A stretch of DNA of 64,000 bases, taken from Kluyvera sp036759925 (GTDB taxonomy: Bacteria > Pseudomonadota > Gammaproteobacteria > Enterobacterales > Enterobacteriaceae). The stretch's first letter is position 1; every line of letters starts with the position of its first letter. Both the position numbers and the translations under genes were made by a program. Where the stretch lies: contig NZ_JAPKIB010000018.1 of NCBI RefSeq assembly GCF_036759925.1, positions 1 through 64,000 on the forward strand, given 5' to 3'. Of the stretch, positions 8,861 through 17,883 are shown piece after piece. The notes under the pieces are model-generated. The model did no database searches, had not been told where the DNA came from, and saw only the letters and a program-made list of their open reading frames with translations.

Positions 8861-10498
8861 ATGGCTAACAAAAAATCACCATTTTATCCCATTATTTATG
8901 TTCGCGGATATGCGATGACCACCCGCGACGTTAATGAAACGACGGCAGATCCTTTTAATGGTTTTAATTTGGGGTCAACGTTGCTACGTGCTTCGGCGAG
9001 TCAGAAAGACCGACCACGGAAATTCTATTTTGAGTCTCCCATTATTCGACTGGCTTCAGAATATGGTTATAGCGATGTTTTTGAACAAGGGTTAGATATT
9101 ATTGATGATAATTGGGCCTTAGATTCCTCAGGACAACCGACGGGCAATACCCTGGACGATAAATCAGTCATTATCTATCGTTACTATGATGATGCATCTA
9201 CTCTGATCGGTTCGGGTAAAACCCCGTCAATTGAAGAGGCCGCCAGCGGGCTTTCCCGCCTGCTAGCAAAGGTACGGCAACTGTTGTTAAACAACCCGGA
9301 TAGCGGAGTACAGGATAAAGGGGATTTTCGCTGCTACCTGGTTGCCCATTCAATGGGGGGACTTATCTGCCGTGCTTTTTTGCAAAATTCGGTGCTGGAC
9401 CCTGAAAATATGGGCCGGAGCATTGATAAATTTTTCACCTATGCAACACCCCATAATGGCATTGAGGTTGGTGGGCTTAACATTCCCGATCTCCCCTGGC
9501 AAAGCAGCGTGACCAATTTTAATCGCGAACGTATGGCGGATTATCTTAATCTCAGGACATTCTTTAAACGTACCGGCCGCGTTGATGCCATTCCAGAATC
9601 CTGTATGCCGTCATCAAAAATATTTACCATGGTTGGGACCAACCGTCTTGATTATGATGCCGCCGCGGGCCTGTCCCGAACCTTTGTCGGTAACGGTAGC
9701 GATGGCCTCGTTAAAATTGAGAATGCCACATTAAATGGTTTGAATAAGAATGATGTGATCAGTGCGCCCTGCGCTAAAGCATTTACCTATCGAGCGCACT
9801 CTGGTTATTTTGGTATCGTTAACAGTGAAGAGGCCTACCAGAACCTATCACGGTTTTTATTTGGCGATGTGCGCGTTGATATTTGGCTCGACATTAATGA
9901 TATCCGTTTGCCGCCAGCTGCGATTAAAGCGACGGGGGGCGATGAGTCAAAAATTGACGCTATCTATCAGGTTGAGGTGATTGCTTCGCCAAGAGGTAAG
10001 CCCTGGTCGTTAACCCGACGCGTCGCCGAAGAGGATTCCGTGGCCTGTTTGACGCAGGCTGAATGGAATCAAAAGAAACCCGCATCGCTGTACCTCTCCA
10101 GTGTCTTTTTGTCAAAACGGGCGAGGGTGAAAAAAAATCGACCTTCATTAGCCTACAGTTTGACGTTAGGCGTAAAAATCCCAGACTATGAGATTGAAAA
10201 GCGGTACTGGTTTAATGAACATTTTGAAGGCGCGTATCTGTTCCGTAATTCGCTTATCCTGGAGATAGTCACGCCGCCTAATGATGAAACCGCGTGGAAA
10301 ATAAAATATGCGTGGCAGGATACGGGGTTTGCCAGTGCGGATGTGGTGTTGAAACCTGAGCAGGTGAACGGCGAAAACGGGGCGTGTGAGGTGATGATTC
10401 CGGTACAAAGCGTCACCGTGGATGGATCAGGAAAAGAACGCCCCTCGGAGCCAGGCATCTCAGGGCAATTACGCTTCAGGATCCAGAACTGGAACTAG
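8861..10498 (+). CDS. alpha/beta-hydrolase lipase, two-domain
   Basis: 545 residues from ATG 8861 (GGAG upstream); a longer frame from 8798 overlaps the preceding gene and is not supported. The lipase core occupies about residues 1-340: the strand FYPIIYVRGYAM, the nucleophile elbow VAHSMGGLICR and the ATPHNGIEVGG region typical of PGAP1/LCAT-like lipases. A histidine that could complete the triad is in YRAHSGYFG. The C-terminal 200 residues form a beta-rich region of unknown role. No signal peptide. Coupling to a wall-degrading CHAP protein suggests a two-enzyme attack on membrane and wall, as in type VI effector sets, but no VgrG, Hcp or PAAR gene is in the window. Confidence 0.75.
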   Translation: MANKKSPFYPIIYVRGYAMTTRDVNETTADPFNGFNLGSTLLRASASQKDRPRKFYFESPIIRLASEYGYSDVFEQGLDIIDDNWALDSSGQPTGNTLDDKSVIIYRYYDDASTLIGSGKTPSIEEAASGLSRLLAKVRQLLLNNPDSGVQDKGDFRCYLVAHSMGGLICRAFLQNSVLDPENMGRSIDKFFTYATPHNGIEVGGLNIPDLPWQSSVTNFNRERMADYLNLRTFFKRTGRVDAIPESCMPSSKIFTMVGTNRLDYDAAAGLSRTFVGNGSDGLVKIENATLNGLNKNDVISAPCAKAFTYRAHSGYFGIVNSEEAYQNLSRFLFGDVRVDIWLDINDIRLPPAAIKATGGDESKIDAIYQVEVIASPRGKPWSLTRRVAEEDSVACLTQAEWNQKKPASLYLSSVFLSKRARVKKNRPSLAYSLTLGVKIPDYEIEKRYWFNEHFEGAYLFRNSLILEIVTPPNDETAWKIKYAWQDTGFASADVVLKPEQVNGENGACEVMIPVQSVTVDGSGKERPSEPGISGQLRFRIQNWN

Positions 10499-10510
10499 CG
10501 TCAGGTGTTA

Positions 10511-10541
10511 AAAAGCGCCGCGCGGCAAATGCGGCGGCGCA
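10511..10541. terminator. bidirectional terminator between lipase gene and tynA
   Basis: GC-rich stem GCGCCGC...GCGGCGC in a 54-base gap between convergent genes. On the minus strand it is followed by TTTTT, the classical form for ending tynA transcription. Confidence 0.75.
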
Positions 10542-10552
10542 CTATTTTCGAA

Positions 10553-12820
10553 TTACTTCTTCTTCTCGCCCAGCGTCGGCGTTTCATCAAAGAAGTTCCA
10601 CGGTTTCAGCAGCGCGTGGGCCCACTCGGTTGGCATAATCGGCCACTCTTCGGCGCGCGCCACGTGGGTGGTGCCGGTGGTGATCCACACCACATCATCG
10701 TGGTTGGTCAGCGACTCGTTATCCTTCGCGTACTGGCCGAGGCCGGTATCGTGCACGGAACGGTTAGGGTATTTCCCTTCCGGATAGCGCTCTTCCTGAT
10801 GATAACGGGTCACCCACAGCTGCTTATCCATAAAGCTCAGGCGGTGGTAAATCCACTCGTCCGGGGCAAACTTCGCGCCGGTTGCTGCCGGGTGTGTACC
10901 GCCAGCGTAAGGGATAATCTGGTAGGAGACCGGGTTACCCATACGGTTTTCTTTGGTGGTGTTGCTCAGCAGACGAATCGTACCTGGGTCGAATTTCTGC
11001 GCCGCTTTCTGCTCGCTGTCGATGGTGTACTGGTTCACCTGCATGGTACTGGTACGTGGGCCGCCCGCGGTGTTCGGCTTCACTTCCGGGTCCATCGCTA
11101 CCAGGCTGTTATTTTCGCCGTCCACGTCGAGGTCGAGGCGGAAGTTGTAAATGTGCTGGTGGGTGGTGCCGACGATATTATGGTCGATCAGAGTACCGTA
11201 ACGGGTATCGTCTTTGGCGCTTGGGTCGTGCATGGTCTTCGCCTTCACGCCCTTAACCGCTTCAATACCGGTCGCCCCGGCATCGATGCCGATGGTGCCG
11301 TTTTCGTGGAATACCCAGTCGAAGATGTAGTCGTAGTTCCCTACGGTACTGATCCAGCGGACCACCAGTTCACGGCGCTCGGTGCTGACGTTCGGCTGGC
11401 CCATCTCCTGGTGCTTATATTCCGGCCCGGCGTAGCGTTCGAATACCGCCACGGCGCGAGGAATGGTGGTTGGCGTGCCGGTGTAGTCGGCAATGGTCTC
11501 ATCCAGCAGCACGGCGTTGTTCGGTGCATCTTTGCCGCGCGCGATTGGTGAGGTCAGGGTGCCCATGCCGTAGTCGCCGGAATCCAGATACGCTTTGAAG
11601 TACCAGCCCACGTCCGGGTCACCGTAAGGCACGATCATCCCGCCCAGCGAGCCTTCGTACATCACCTGGCGCTTGGTGCCGTTATCGTTATAGGTCACGG
11701 TGGAGAGAATCGGCCCCACGCGGGAGTTCAGGCGCAGGTGAAAGTCCCAGTTCTGCCAGTGGATCATATCGCCGGTGATGGTGTAGTTTTTGCCTTCCGG
11801 CTCGATGATATCCAGCGGTTTCACCGATTTAGCGACGCGGTCACGGCCATCAAACGGACGGGCTTCCATCGGTACCGGAATCACCGGGCCTTCTTCAATC
11901 TTGATGATTTTCTTCTGCTCAAGGTCAACCACCGCCACCAGGTTTTCGATCGGGTGCGCCCAGTAGTTGCCATCGCCGGTATCCAGATAGCTCACCACTT
12001 TCAGCAGGCGTGCGTCCTGCTTCAGGCCGTCTTTGCCGCCGAAGTAGCCGACGGTCAGCGGGGTAGTGACCACTTTGGTGGTGTCTTTGATGCCGTGTTT
12101 TTTCAGCACGTCAGCAAATTCGGTGCTGGCGTTGATGATATTCTGCACGCTGACGAAGTCGTCAATCAGCACCATGCCGTGTGCGTCTTTAATTGGTTTC
12201 CAGGAGAGGACTTTTTTATTCTGCAGGTCAACCACGGCTTCAATCACGTGTTTGCCATCCAGCATCACCACGTCGGCGGTACGCGGGGCGTTAACCGGGG
12301 TGCCTTTTAAGGCAAATGCCCACACCGCCTGTTTGTCCGGCTCGTGGAGGGAGATTTCGGTAAAGCGGGTATTCGGCTGGAATTCTGGTGCGGCCTTCAC
12401 GATGGTGACCGCTTCGCTGATTTCAGCAGAAGAGAGCGAGTTCAGCGGGTGCGGCACTTTCTCAACCTGGAAGGTTTGATCAAGACCAGACTGGAAAACG
12501 TCGTTGATAAAGGTATCGGATACCCAGGCTTTACCGTCTTTCATCACCACCGGCACCTGCAGGTTCAGGGTTTTGCCGTTGACGATGGCGGTTTTCGCGC
12601 CCGGTTTTACCTTCACGAACGCCCCGTCTTTAATCAGGGTGTACATCTGTGCGTAGTCATCCCACTGAACGTCCGCGCCGAAATCCTGCAGGGTTTTGTC
12701 CATTGGAACCATATGTGCTTCGCCGCCGTGGGCGAAGGCCGGGGCTTGCCAGGCGCAGAACAGGGCGACGGCCAGCGCCAGCGCTGTTTTACGGTTTGAA
12801 CGAATCGAGCCTTTTGACAT
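10553..12820 (-). CDS. tynA: copper amine oxidase, periplasmic
   Basis: 755 residues, the size of E. coli TynA/MaoA and nearly identical in motif content. A Sec signal peptide ends near AFAHGGEA. The precursor of the TPQ cofactor is the tyrosine in VGNYDYIFDW; copper ligands lie in HQHIYNF and in the distal THVARAEEW. It oxidises phenethylamine, tyramine and dopamine to aldehydes, NH3 and H2O2 in the periplasm, feeding phenylacetaldehyde and then phenylacetate to the adjacent paa genes. GAGGT precedes ATG 12820. Neither feaB nor feaR is next to it, so the aldehyde dehydrogenase step must be encoded elsewhere. Confidence 0.95.
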   Translation of the reverse strand: MSKGSIRSNRKTALALAVALFCAWQAPAFAHGGEAHMVPMDKTLQDFGADVQWDDYAQMYTLIKDGAFVKVKPGAKTAIVNGKTLNLQVPVVMKDGKAWVSDTFINDVFQSGLDQTFQVEKVPHPLNSLSSAEISEAVTIVKAAPEFQPNTRFTEISLHEPDKQAVWAFALKGTPVNAPRTADVVMLDGKHVIEAVVDLQNKKVLSWKPIKDAHGMVLIDDFVSVQNIINASTEFADVLKKHGIKDTTKVVTTPLTVGYFGGKDGLKQDARLLKVVSYLDTGDGNYWAHPIENLVAVVDLEQKKIIKIEEGPVIPVPMEARPFDGRDRVAKSVKPLDIIEPEGKNYTITGDMIHWQNWDFHLRLNSRVGPILSTVTYNDNGTKRQVMYEGSLGGMIVPYGDPDVGWYFKAYLDSGDYGMGTLTSPIARGKDAPNNAVLLDETIADYTGTPTTIPRAVAVFERYAGPEYKHQEMGQPNVSTERRELVVRWISTVGNYDYIFDWVFHENGTIGIDAGATGIEAVKGVKAKTMHDPSAKDDTRYGTLIDHNIVGTTHQHIYNFRLDLDVDGENNSLVAMDPEVKPNTAGGPRTSTMQVNQYTIDSEQKAAQKFDPGTIRLLSNTTKENRMGNPVSYQIIPYAGGTHPAATGAKFAPDEWIYHRLSFMDKQLWVTRYHQEERYPEGKYPNRSVHDTGLGQYAKDNESLTNHDDVVWITTGTTHVARAEEWPIMPTEWAHALLKPWNFFDETPTLGEKKK

Positions 12821-12948
12821 TGTGACCTCATTTTATCGTTATGTTGTGCCTTGCCGCTGCTACTTCGGCTTCAGTCTCTTAAGCTAACAGCGGAACGTCA
12901 CGAAGCGTTTGCTTGCGCTTGCCAGGTTGTTTGTCAGTTTTGCCAGTT

Positions 12949-12974
12949 ACAAAAAATGCCTCCGCAGAGGCATT
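12949..12974 (-). terminator. rho-independent terminator of paaZ
   Basis: Stem AATGCCTC/GAGGCATT with a four-base loop, followed on the minus strand by TTTTTT. Located about 65 bases past the paaZ stop codon, beyond a REP copy. Confidence 0.8.
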
Positions 12975-12994
12975 GAGTTTTCATGTGGGGCATT

Positions 12995-13025
12995 CCCGGC
13001 GTCGGCTGCGCCTCGGCCGGGCTAC
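12995..13025. repeat. REP element
   Basis: Single REP copy (CCCGGCGTCGG...CGGCCGGGCTAC) between the paaZ stop codon and its terminator. Confidence 0.8.
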
Positions 13026-13037
13026 AACATAGAGACC

Positions 13038-15083
13038 TTACGCCGGGAAATCCCCGTGCTGACGCGCAACCAGCGTCAGAATCGAGTACAGCGCCACCGC
13101 CTGCTGATGCTGATTGAAAATCTCCACCGACCATTCCACCACGCCGGTGGCTTTCTCTTCGGCGTTGCGCTGGCGCTTGACCGTTTTACGCTTACAGGTC
13201 AGGCGCACCTGGATGGTATCGCCCGGCTTAACCGGCTCGATAAAGCGCAGGTTTTCCATACCGTAGTTGGCGATCACCGGGCCGACGCCCGCGTCAACAA
13301 ACAGACCGGCCGCTGCGGAAATCAGGAAGTAGCCGTGCACCACGCGCTCGCCGAAAATGGAATCGGCTGCCGCAATCTTGTCCATATGGGCATAGAAGTG
13401 GTCGCCGCTGAGGCAGGCGAAGTTGACGATATCCGCTTCGGTCAGGGTACGGCGTGGCGTCAGCAGGCTATCGCCCGGCTGGATCTCCTCGAAGTACTTA
13501 CGGAACGGGTGAATACGGTCTTCCACCACCTGCGCGCCGCGCACCCATTGCTGGCTTACCGCGGCGAGCATGGTTGGGCTGCCCTGAATTGCGGTGCGCT
13601 GCATGTAATGTTTCACCGCGCGCAGGCCGCCCAGCTCTTCACCGCCGCCCGCACGTCCCGGGCCGCCGTGTACCAGCTGCGGTAGCGGGGAGCCGTGGCC
13701 GGTGGATTCCGCCGAGGACTCTTCGTTTAATACCTGAATACGCCCGTGTGCACGGGCCGCACCGAGGATAAATTCGCGTGCCAGTTCGCCGCTCGCCGTC
13801 ACCAGCGTGCCTGCCAGGCTGCCTTCGCCCGCGCGGGCCAGCGTCATGGCGTGTTCGGTGTTCTGATACGGCATCAGGGTGGCAACCGGGCCAAAGGCTT
13901 CAATGGCATGTACCGCTGAAACCTCATCCGGCTGCGCGCAGAACAGCAGCGTCGGCGGGAAGAAGGCCCCGGCCGCGCTGAGATCCGCTTTGCCGCCCAG
14001 CAGCACTTCACATCCCGCGTCCACCAGACGGTTAACGTTATCCTGCACGTCCTGACGCTGATCGCTGTTGACCAGCGATCCCATCTTCACGCCTTCCTGC
14101 GCCGGGTCGCCAACCACCACTTTTTGCAGACGGGCAATCAGCGCGTCGCTCACCGCTTTTACCTGTGCCTGGGGCACGATAATGCGGCGGATAGCGGTAC
14201 ATTTTTGCCCGGCCTTGGTGGTCATCTCACGCACTACTTCACGGATAAGCAGCGCAAATTCCGGCTGTTCTGGGGTGACATCGTCGCCCAGCACGCAGCA
14301 GTTCAGCGAGTCCGCTTCCATGGTGAAGGGGACAGACTTCGCCACCAGATTCGGATGCACGCGCAACTGCTGCCCGGTATGCGCCGAACCGGTAAAGGTC
14401 ACTACGTCCTGGCTGTCGAGGTGGTCGAGCAGGTCGCCCGCGCCGCCGCAGATAAGGCTAATGGCACCGTTCGGCACCAGGCCGCTGTCGATAATCGCTT
14501 TCACCATCGCCTGCGTCAGTTGGGCGGTGGCGGTTGCCGGTTTGATGATCGCTGGCATCCCGGCAAGCCAGGTCGGCGCCAGCTTCTCTAACATGCCCCA
14601 GCAAGGGAAGTTAAAGGCGTTGATATGCACCGCGACGCCGGACTTTGACGTCAGCACGTGACGAGCGGCAAAGCCGCCCTGTTTGGACAGTGGGATCAGC
14701 TCATCTTCCGGCCACAGCACGTCGTCCGGCAGTTCGCGGCCACCGAGGCTGGCGTAGGTGAAGAGGGTGCCGATACCGCCTTCGATATCCACCCAGCTAT
14801 CGCCGCGTGTTGCGCCGGTCTCAGCGGAGATAGCGTAGAAATCGGCCTTCAGCTCCATCAGATGTTTAGCAACCGCTTTCAGCATCGCGCTGCGTTCAAT
14901 AAAGGTCATCGCCTGAAGCGCTTTGCCGCCGTGCTCAATAGCGAAGCGACGCGCCTGCGCCATATCCAACCCTTCGCTTGTCACGTCCCACAACGGTTCG
15001 CCGCTGATGGCGTGGTGAATGGTGCGGGCACGGCCCCGGCCGGTTTGCCAGGTGCCGGACAAATAGCTGGCTAACTGCTGCAT
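13038..15083 (-). CDS. paaZ: oxepin-CoA hydrolase / semialdehyde dehydrogenase
   Basis: 681 residues, the standard length. The N-terminal two thirds form an aldehyde dehydrogenase (NFPCWGMLEKLAPTWLAG, cofactor region VTFTGSAHTGQQL, catalytic cysteine region TKAGQKCTAIRR). The C-terminal third is a MaoC-type hotdog hydratase (HPFRKYFEEIQPGD ... LSGDHFYAHMD). In the phenylacetate pathway the MaoC domain opens oxepin-CoA and the ALDH domain oxidises the resulting semialdehyde. Transcribed divergently from paaA, as in E. coli. Confidence 0.95.
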   Translation of the reverse strand: MQQLASYLSGTWQTGRGRARTIHHAISGEPLWDVTSEGLDMAQARRFAIEHGGKALQAMTFIERSAMLKAVAKHLMELKADFYAISAETGATRGDSWVDIEGGIGTLFTYASLGGRELPDDVLWPEDELIPLSKQGGFAARHVLTSKSGVAVHINAFNFPCWGMLEKLAPTWLAGMPAIIKPATATAQLTQAMVKAIIDSGLVPNGAISLICGGAGDLLDHLDSQDVVTFTGSAHTGQQLRVHPNLVAKSVPFTMEADSLNCCVLGDDVTPEQPEFALLIREVVREMTTKAGQKCTAIRRIIVPQAQVKAVSDALIARLQKVVVGDPAQEGVKMGSLVNSDQRQDVQDNVNRLVDAGCEVLLGGKADLSAAGAFFPPTLLFCAQPDEVSAVHAIEAFGPVATLMPYQNTEHAMTLARAGEGSLAGTLVTASGELAREFILGAARAHGRIQVLNEESSAESTGHGSPLPQLVHGGPGRAGGGEELGGLRAVKHYMQRTAIQGSPTMLAAVSQQWVRGAQVVEDRIHPFRKYFEEIQPGDSLLTPRRTLTEADIVNFACLSGDHFYAHMDKIAAADSIFGERVVHGYFLISAAAGLFVDAGVGPVIANYGMENLRFIEPVKPGDTIQVRLTCKRKTVKRQRNAEEKATGVVEWSVEIFNQHQQAVALYSILTLVARQHGDFPA

Positions 15084-15241
15084 GGTGTTTCTCCAAATAT
15101 GTTACGTAAACCTGCCTTTAATAGTTCTTTTCTGAATCATGAAAAGCAAGCCTGATTTTAATAATTTATTAACAATGAGATCGCAGACACTTTACGTGTA
15201 TTGATTATGATTCGGTTTCATCGGGATAAATCAATGGGGAT

Positions 15242-15257
15242 TGCGGTGCGCATCACA
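15242..15257. promoter_or_regulatory. candidate CRP site, paaZ-paaA intergenic region
   Basis: TGCGG-N6-TCACA has one perfect and one weak CRP half-site. E. coli paa promoters need CRP and IHF, so a site here is expected. The flanks are rich in A/T tracts and contain a CACAAA-N5-TTTGTG repeat (15263-15279). A moderate match only. Confidence 0.45.
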
Positions 15258-15317
15258 AAATTCACAAACAAAATTTGTGGTTTTATTTAACTAAGATGTA
15301 ACTTTTATAAAACAACA

Positions 15318-15356
15318 TGATTCACAAAAATTGATTTGTTGAATTTATCGGAATCA
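15318..15356. promoter_or_regulatory. PaaX operator before paaA
   Basis: TGATTC at 15318-15323 and GAATCA at 15351-15356 are separated by exactly 27 bases. This is the arrangement described for the PaaX operator of the E. coli paaA promoter, where phenylacetyl-CoA releases the repressor. It lies 13-51 bases upstream of the paaA GTG start. Confidence 0.8.
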
Positions 15357-15368
15357 TAAGGTGATGAC

Positions 15369-16301
15369 GTGACAACAGAAGAACAACGCTTTGACCAGCG
15401 CATCGCGCAGGATACCGCCATCGAACCGCAGGACTGGATGCCGGACGCGTACCGCAAGACGCTGATCCGCCAGATTGGCCAGCACGCGCATTCGGAAATC
15501 GTCGGCATGCTGCCGGAAGGCAACTGGATCACCCGCGCCCCAACGCTTCGCCGCAAAGCGATTCTGCTGGCGAAGGTGCAGGACGAAGCCGGGCATGGCC
15601 TCTATCTCTATAGCGCGGCGGAAACCCTCGGCTGCGCTCGTGAAGATATCTACCAGAAGATGCTCGACGGGCAGATGAAGTACTCCTCCATCTTTAACTA
15701 CCCGACGCTCACCTGGGCGGATATCGGCGTGATCGGCTGGCTGGTCGATGGCGCGGCAATCGTTAACCAGGTGGCGCTGTGCCGTACCTCCTACGGCCCA
15801 TATGCCCGTGCGATGGTCAAAATCTGCAAAGAAGAGAGCTTCCACCAGCGTCAGGGCTTTGAAGCCTGCATGGCGCTGGCGGCGGGGAGTGAAGAACAGC
15901 GTCAGATGCTGCAGGACGCCATCAACCGCTTCTGGTGGCCGGCATTAATGATGTTTGGGCCGAGCGATGACAACTCACCAAACAGCGCCCGCAGCATGGC
16001 GTGGAAAATCAAACTGCATTCCAACGATGAACTGCGTCAGCGCTTCGTCGACAACACCGTTCCGCAGGTCGACATCCTCGGCATGAAGGTGCCGGACGCT
16101 GATCTGCGCCTGGATGAGGCCACCGGTCACTATCGCTACGGCGAAATCGACTGGCAGGAACTGAATGAAGTCATCAACGGGCGTGGCATCTGTAACCACG
16201 AACGTCTGGGCGCCAAGCGCAAAGCCTGGGAAGAGGGGGCATGGGTGCGCGAAGCCGCGCTGGCTCATGCCGAAAAACAACGCGCTCGCGATGCCGCCTG
16301 A
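15369..16301 (+). CDS. paaA: phenylacetyl-CoA 1,2-epoxidase catalytic subunit
   Basis: 310 residues with GTG start; AAGGTGAT lies upstream at the correct distance. A ferritin-like di-iron oxygenase with the carboxylate/His helices ILLAKVQDEAGHG and KEESFHQRQG. Forms the oxygenase core with PaaC, reduced by PaaE, and epoxidises the ring of phenylacetyl-CoA. First gene of paaABCDEFGHIJK, all closely spaced or overlapping. Confidence 0.96.
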   Translation: MTTEEQRFDQRIAQDTAIEPQDWMPDAYRKTLIRQIGQHAHSEIVGMLPEGNWITRAPTLRRKAILLAKVQDEAGHGLYLYSAAETLGCAREDIYQKMLDGQMKYSSIFNYPTLTWADIGVIGWLVDGAAIVNQVALCRTSYGPYARAMVKICKEESFHQRQGFEACMALAAGSEEQRQMLQDAINRFWWPALMMFGPSDDNSPNSARSMAWKIKLHSNDELRQRFVDNTVPQVDILGMKVPDADLRLDEATGHYRYGEIDWQELNEVINGRGICNHERLGAKRKAWEEGAWVREAALAHAEKQRARDAA

Positions 16302-16312
16302 GGAGAAAAAGA

Positions 16313-16600
16313 ATGAGCAAAACATACTGGCCGTTATACGAAGTGTTTGTCCGCAGCAAACAGGGTCTGTCGCACCGTCACGTAGGCAGCCTGCACGCCG
16401 CCGACGATCAGATGGCGCTGGAAAACGCCCGTGATGCCTACACCCGCCGCAGCGAAGGCTGCTCCATCTGGGTGGTGAAGGCGAGCGAAATTGTCGCCTC
16501 ACTGCCGGAAGAACGCGGTGAGTTTTTCGACCCGGCCGAGAGCAAGGTCTACCGTCATCCGACCTTCTACACCGTGCCAGATGGCATGGAACATATGTGA
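16313..16600 (+). CDS. paaB: phenylacetyl-CoA epoxidase subunit PaaB
   Basis: 95 residues from ATG 16313 with AGGAG just upstream. Small subunit (YWPLYEVFVRSKQGLSHRHVG) that bridges PaaAC heterodimers and is thought to mediate transfer of electrons or architecture in the multicomponent epoxidase. Twelve bases after paaA; longer upstream frames overlap paaA and are not supported. Confidence 0.95.
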   Translation: MSKTYWPLYEVFVRSKQGLSHRHVGSLHAADDQMALENARDAYTRRSEGCSIWVVKASEIVASLPEERGEFFDPAESKVYRHPTFYTVPDGMEHM

Positions 16601-16607
16601 GGCAGCG

Positions 16608-17363
16608 ATGAACACGCAAAACCCCGTTGCAACCTATGCACTGCGTCTTGGCGATAACGGCCTGGTGCTGGCCCAGCGTTTAGGTGCCTGGTGCGGCCAC
16701 GCGCCGGAGCTGGAAATTGACCTGGCGCTGGCCAATATCGGCCTCGACCTGCTGGGTCAGGCGCGCAACTTCCTGAGCTACGCCGCCGAACTGAACGGCA
16801 TCGGCGACGAAGACACCCTGGCCTTTGGCCGCGACGAGCGCCAGTTCAGCAACGTGCTGCTGGTCGAACAGCCGAACGGCAACTTTGCCGACACCATCGC
16901 CCGTCAGTTCTTTATCGATGCCTGGCACGTAGCGCTGTTCAGCCGCCTGGTCAACAGCCGCGATGCGCAAATTGCTGCCATCGCCGCCAAAGGGCTGAAA
17001 GAGGTGCGTTATCACCTGCGCTTTAGCCGCGGCTGGCTGGAGCGTCTGGGCAACGGCACCGACTATTCCACGCAGCTGATGCAGCAGGCGGTCAACAACC
17101 TATGGCGTTTCACCGGTGAGCTGTTTATGGCTGACGAGCTGGATATCAGCCTGAGCGAGCAGGGCATCGCCGTTGACCCACGCGAGTTAGAGACCGAATG
17201 GCAGACAACGGTGCACACCGCGCTGCTCGACGCCGGTCTGCAGATCCCTGAAGAAGCGGCGTTCCGTCGCGGCGGCAAGCAGGGTCTGCACAGCGAACAT
17301 CTCGGGCCGATGCTGGCAGAGATGCAGTATTTACAGCGGTCGTATCCCGGCCAGCAGTGGTAG
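16608..17363 (+). CDS. paaC: phenylacetyl-CoA epoxidase structural subunit PaaC
   Basis: 251 residues from ATG 16608, seven bases after paaB. Ferritin-like fold related to PaaA but a structural partner: it supports PaaA and lacks its complete di-iron site in known members. LALANIGLDLLGQARNFL and KEVRYHLRFSRGW are characteristic. Confidence 0.95.
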   Translation: MNTQNPVATYALRLGDNGLVLAQRLGAWCGHAPELEIDLALANIGLDLLGQARNFLSYAAELNGIGDEDTLAFGRDERQFSNVLLVEQPNGNFADTIARQFFIDAWHVALFSRLVNSRDAQIAAIAAKGLKEVRYHLRFSRGWLERLGNGTDYSTQLMQQAVNNLWRFTGELFMADELDISLSEQGIAVDPRELETEWQTTVHTALLDAGLQIPEEAAFRRGGKQGLHSEHLGPMLAEMQYLQRSYPGQQW

Positions 17364-17375
17364 CAGGAGGTGGCT

Positions 17376-17876
17376 ATGCAACGTCTCGCCGCAATCGCTC
17401 CCCCGGAGGTTCGTACCGTCTGGGGATTGTTAAGCGCCATTCCAGACCCGGAAGTGCCGGTGCTGACCATTACCGACCTCGGCATGGTGCGCCGCGTTGA
17501 GCGTCACGGCGACGGCTGGGTGATTGGCTTTACGCCGACCTACTCGGGTTGCCCGGCCACCGAACATCTGCTGGGTGAAATTCGGACGGTGATGGCGGAG
17601 CACGGCTATACGCCGGTGCATATCGTGCTGCAGCTCGATCCGCCGTGGACCACCGACTGGATGAGCCCGGATGCCCGTGAGCGTCTGCGCCAGTACGGTA
17701 TCAGCCCGCCGCAGGCCCACGCCTGCCACGTCGACGAGATGCCGAAAGATGTGGTGTGCCCGCGCTGCGGCAGCACCCACACGTCGCTGATCAGTGAATT
17801 CGGTTCCACGGCCTGTAAAGCGCTGTATCGCTGCGACAGCTGCCGTGAACCCTTTGATTACTTTAAATGTATTTGA
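17376..17876 (+). CDS. paaD: phenylacetate pathway Fe-S assembly-like protein PaaD
   Basis: 166 residues. ATG 17376 follows AGGAGG by five bases; the nearby GTG 17370 overlaps that site and is rejected. N-terminal DUF59/MIP18-like domain (IPDPEVPVLTITDLGMV, PTYSGCPATEHL) and a C-terminal CPRCG-N-CDSC four-cysteine knuckle likely to bind Zn or Fe. Needed in vivo for an active epoxidase, probably for Fe-S maturation of PaaE (inference from the family). Confidence 0.94.
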   Translation: MQRLAAIAPPEVRTVWGLLSAIPDPEVPVLTITDLGMVRRVERHGDGWVIGFTPTYSGCPATEHLLGEIRTVMAEHGYTPVHIVLQLDPPWTTDWMSPDARERLRQYGISPPQAHACHVDEMPKDVVCPRCGSTHTSLISEFGSTACKALYRCDSCREPFDYFKCI

Positions 17877-17883
17877 GGCTGCG

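Noticed and set aside
10505..11551. Long open frame opposite tynA
   Set aside because: It is the antisense shadow of a highly conserved amine oxidase gene, with no ribosome site and no recognisable protein family.
12909..13685. 258-codon open frame opposite the paaZ 3' end
   Set aside because: Antisense to PaaZ and running through its terminator and REP; no start signal.
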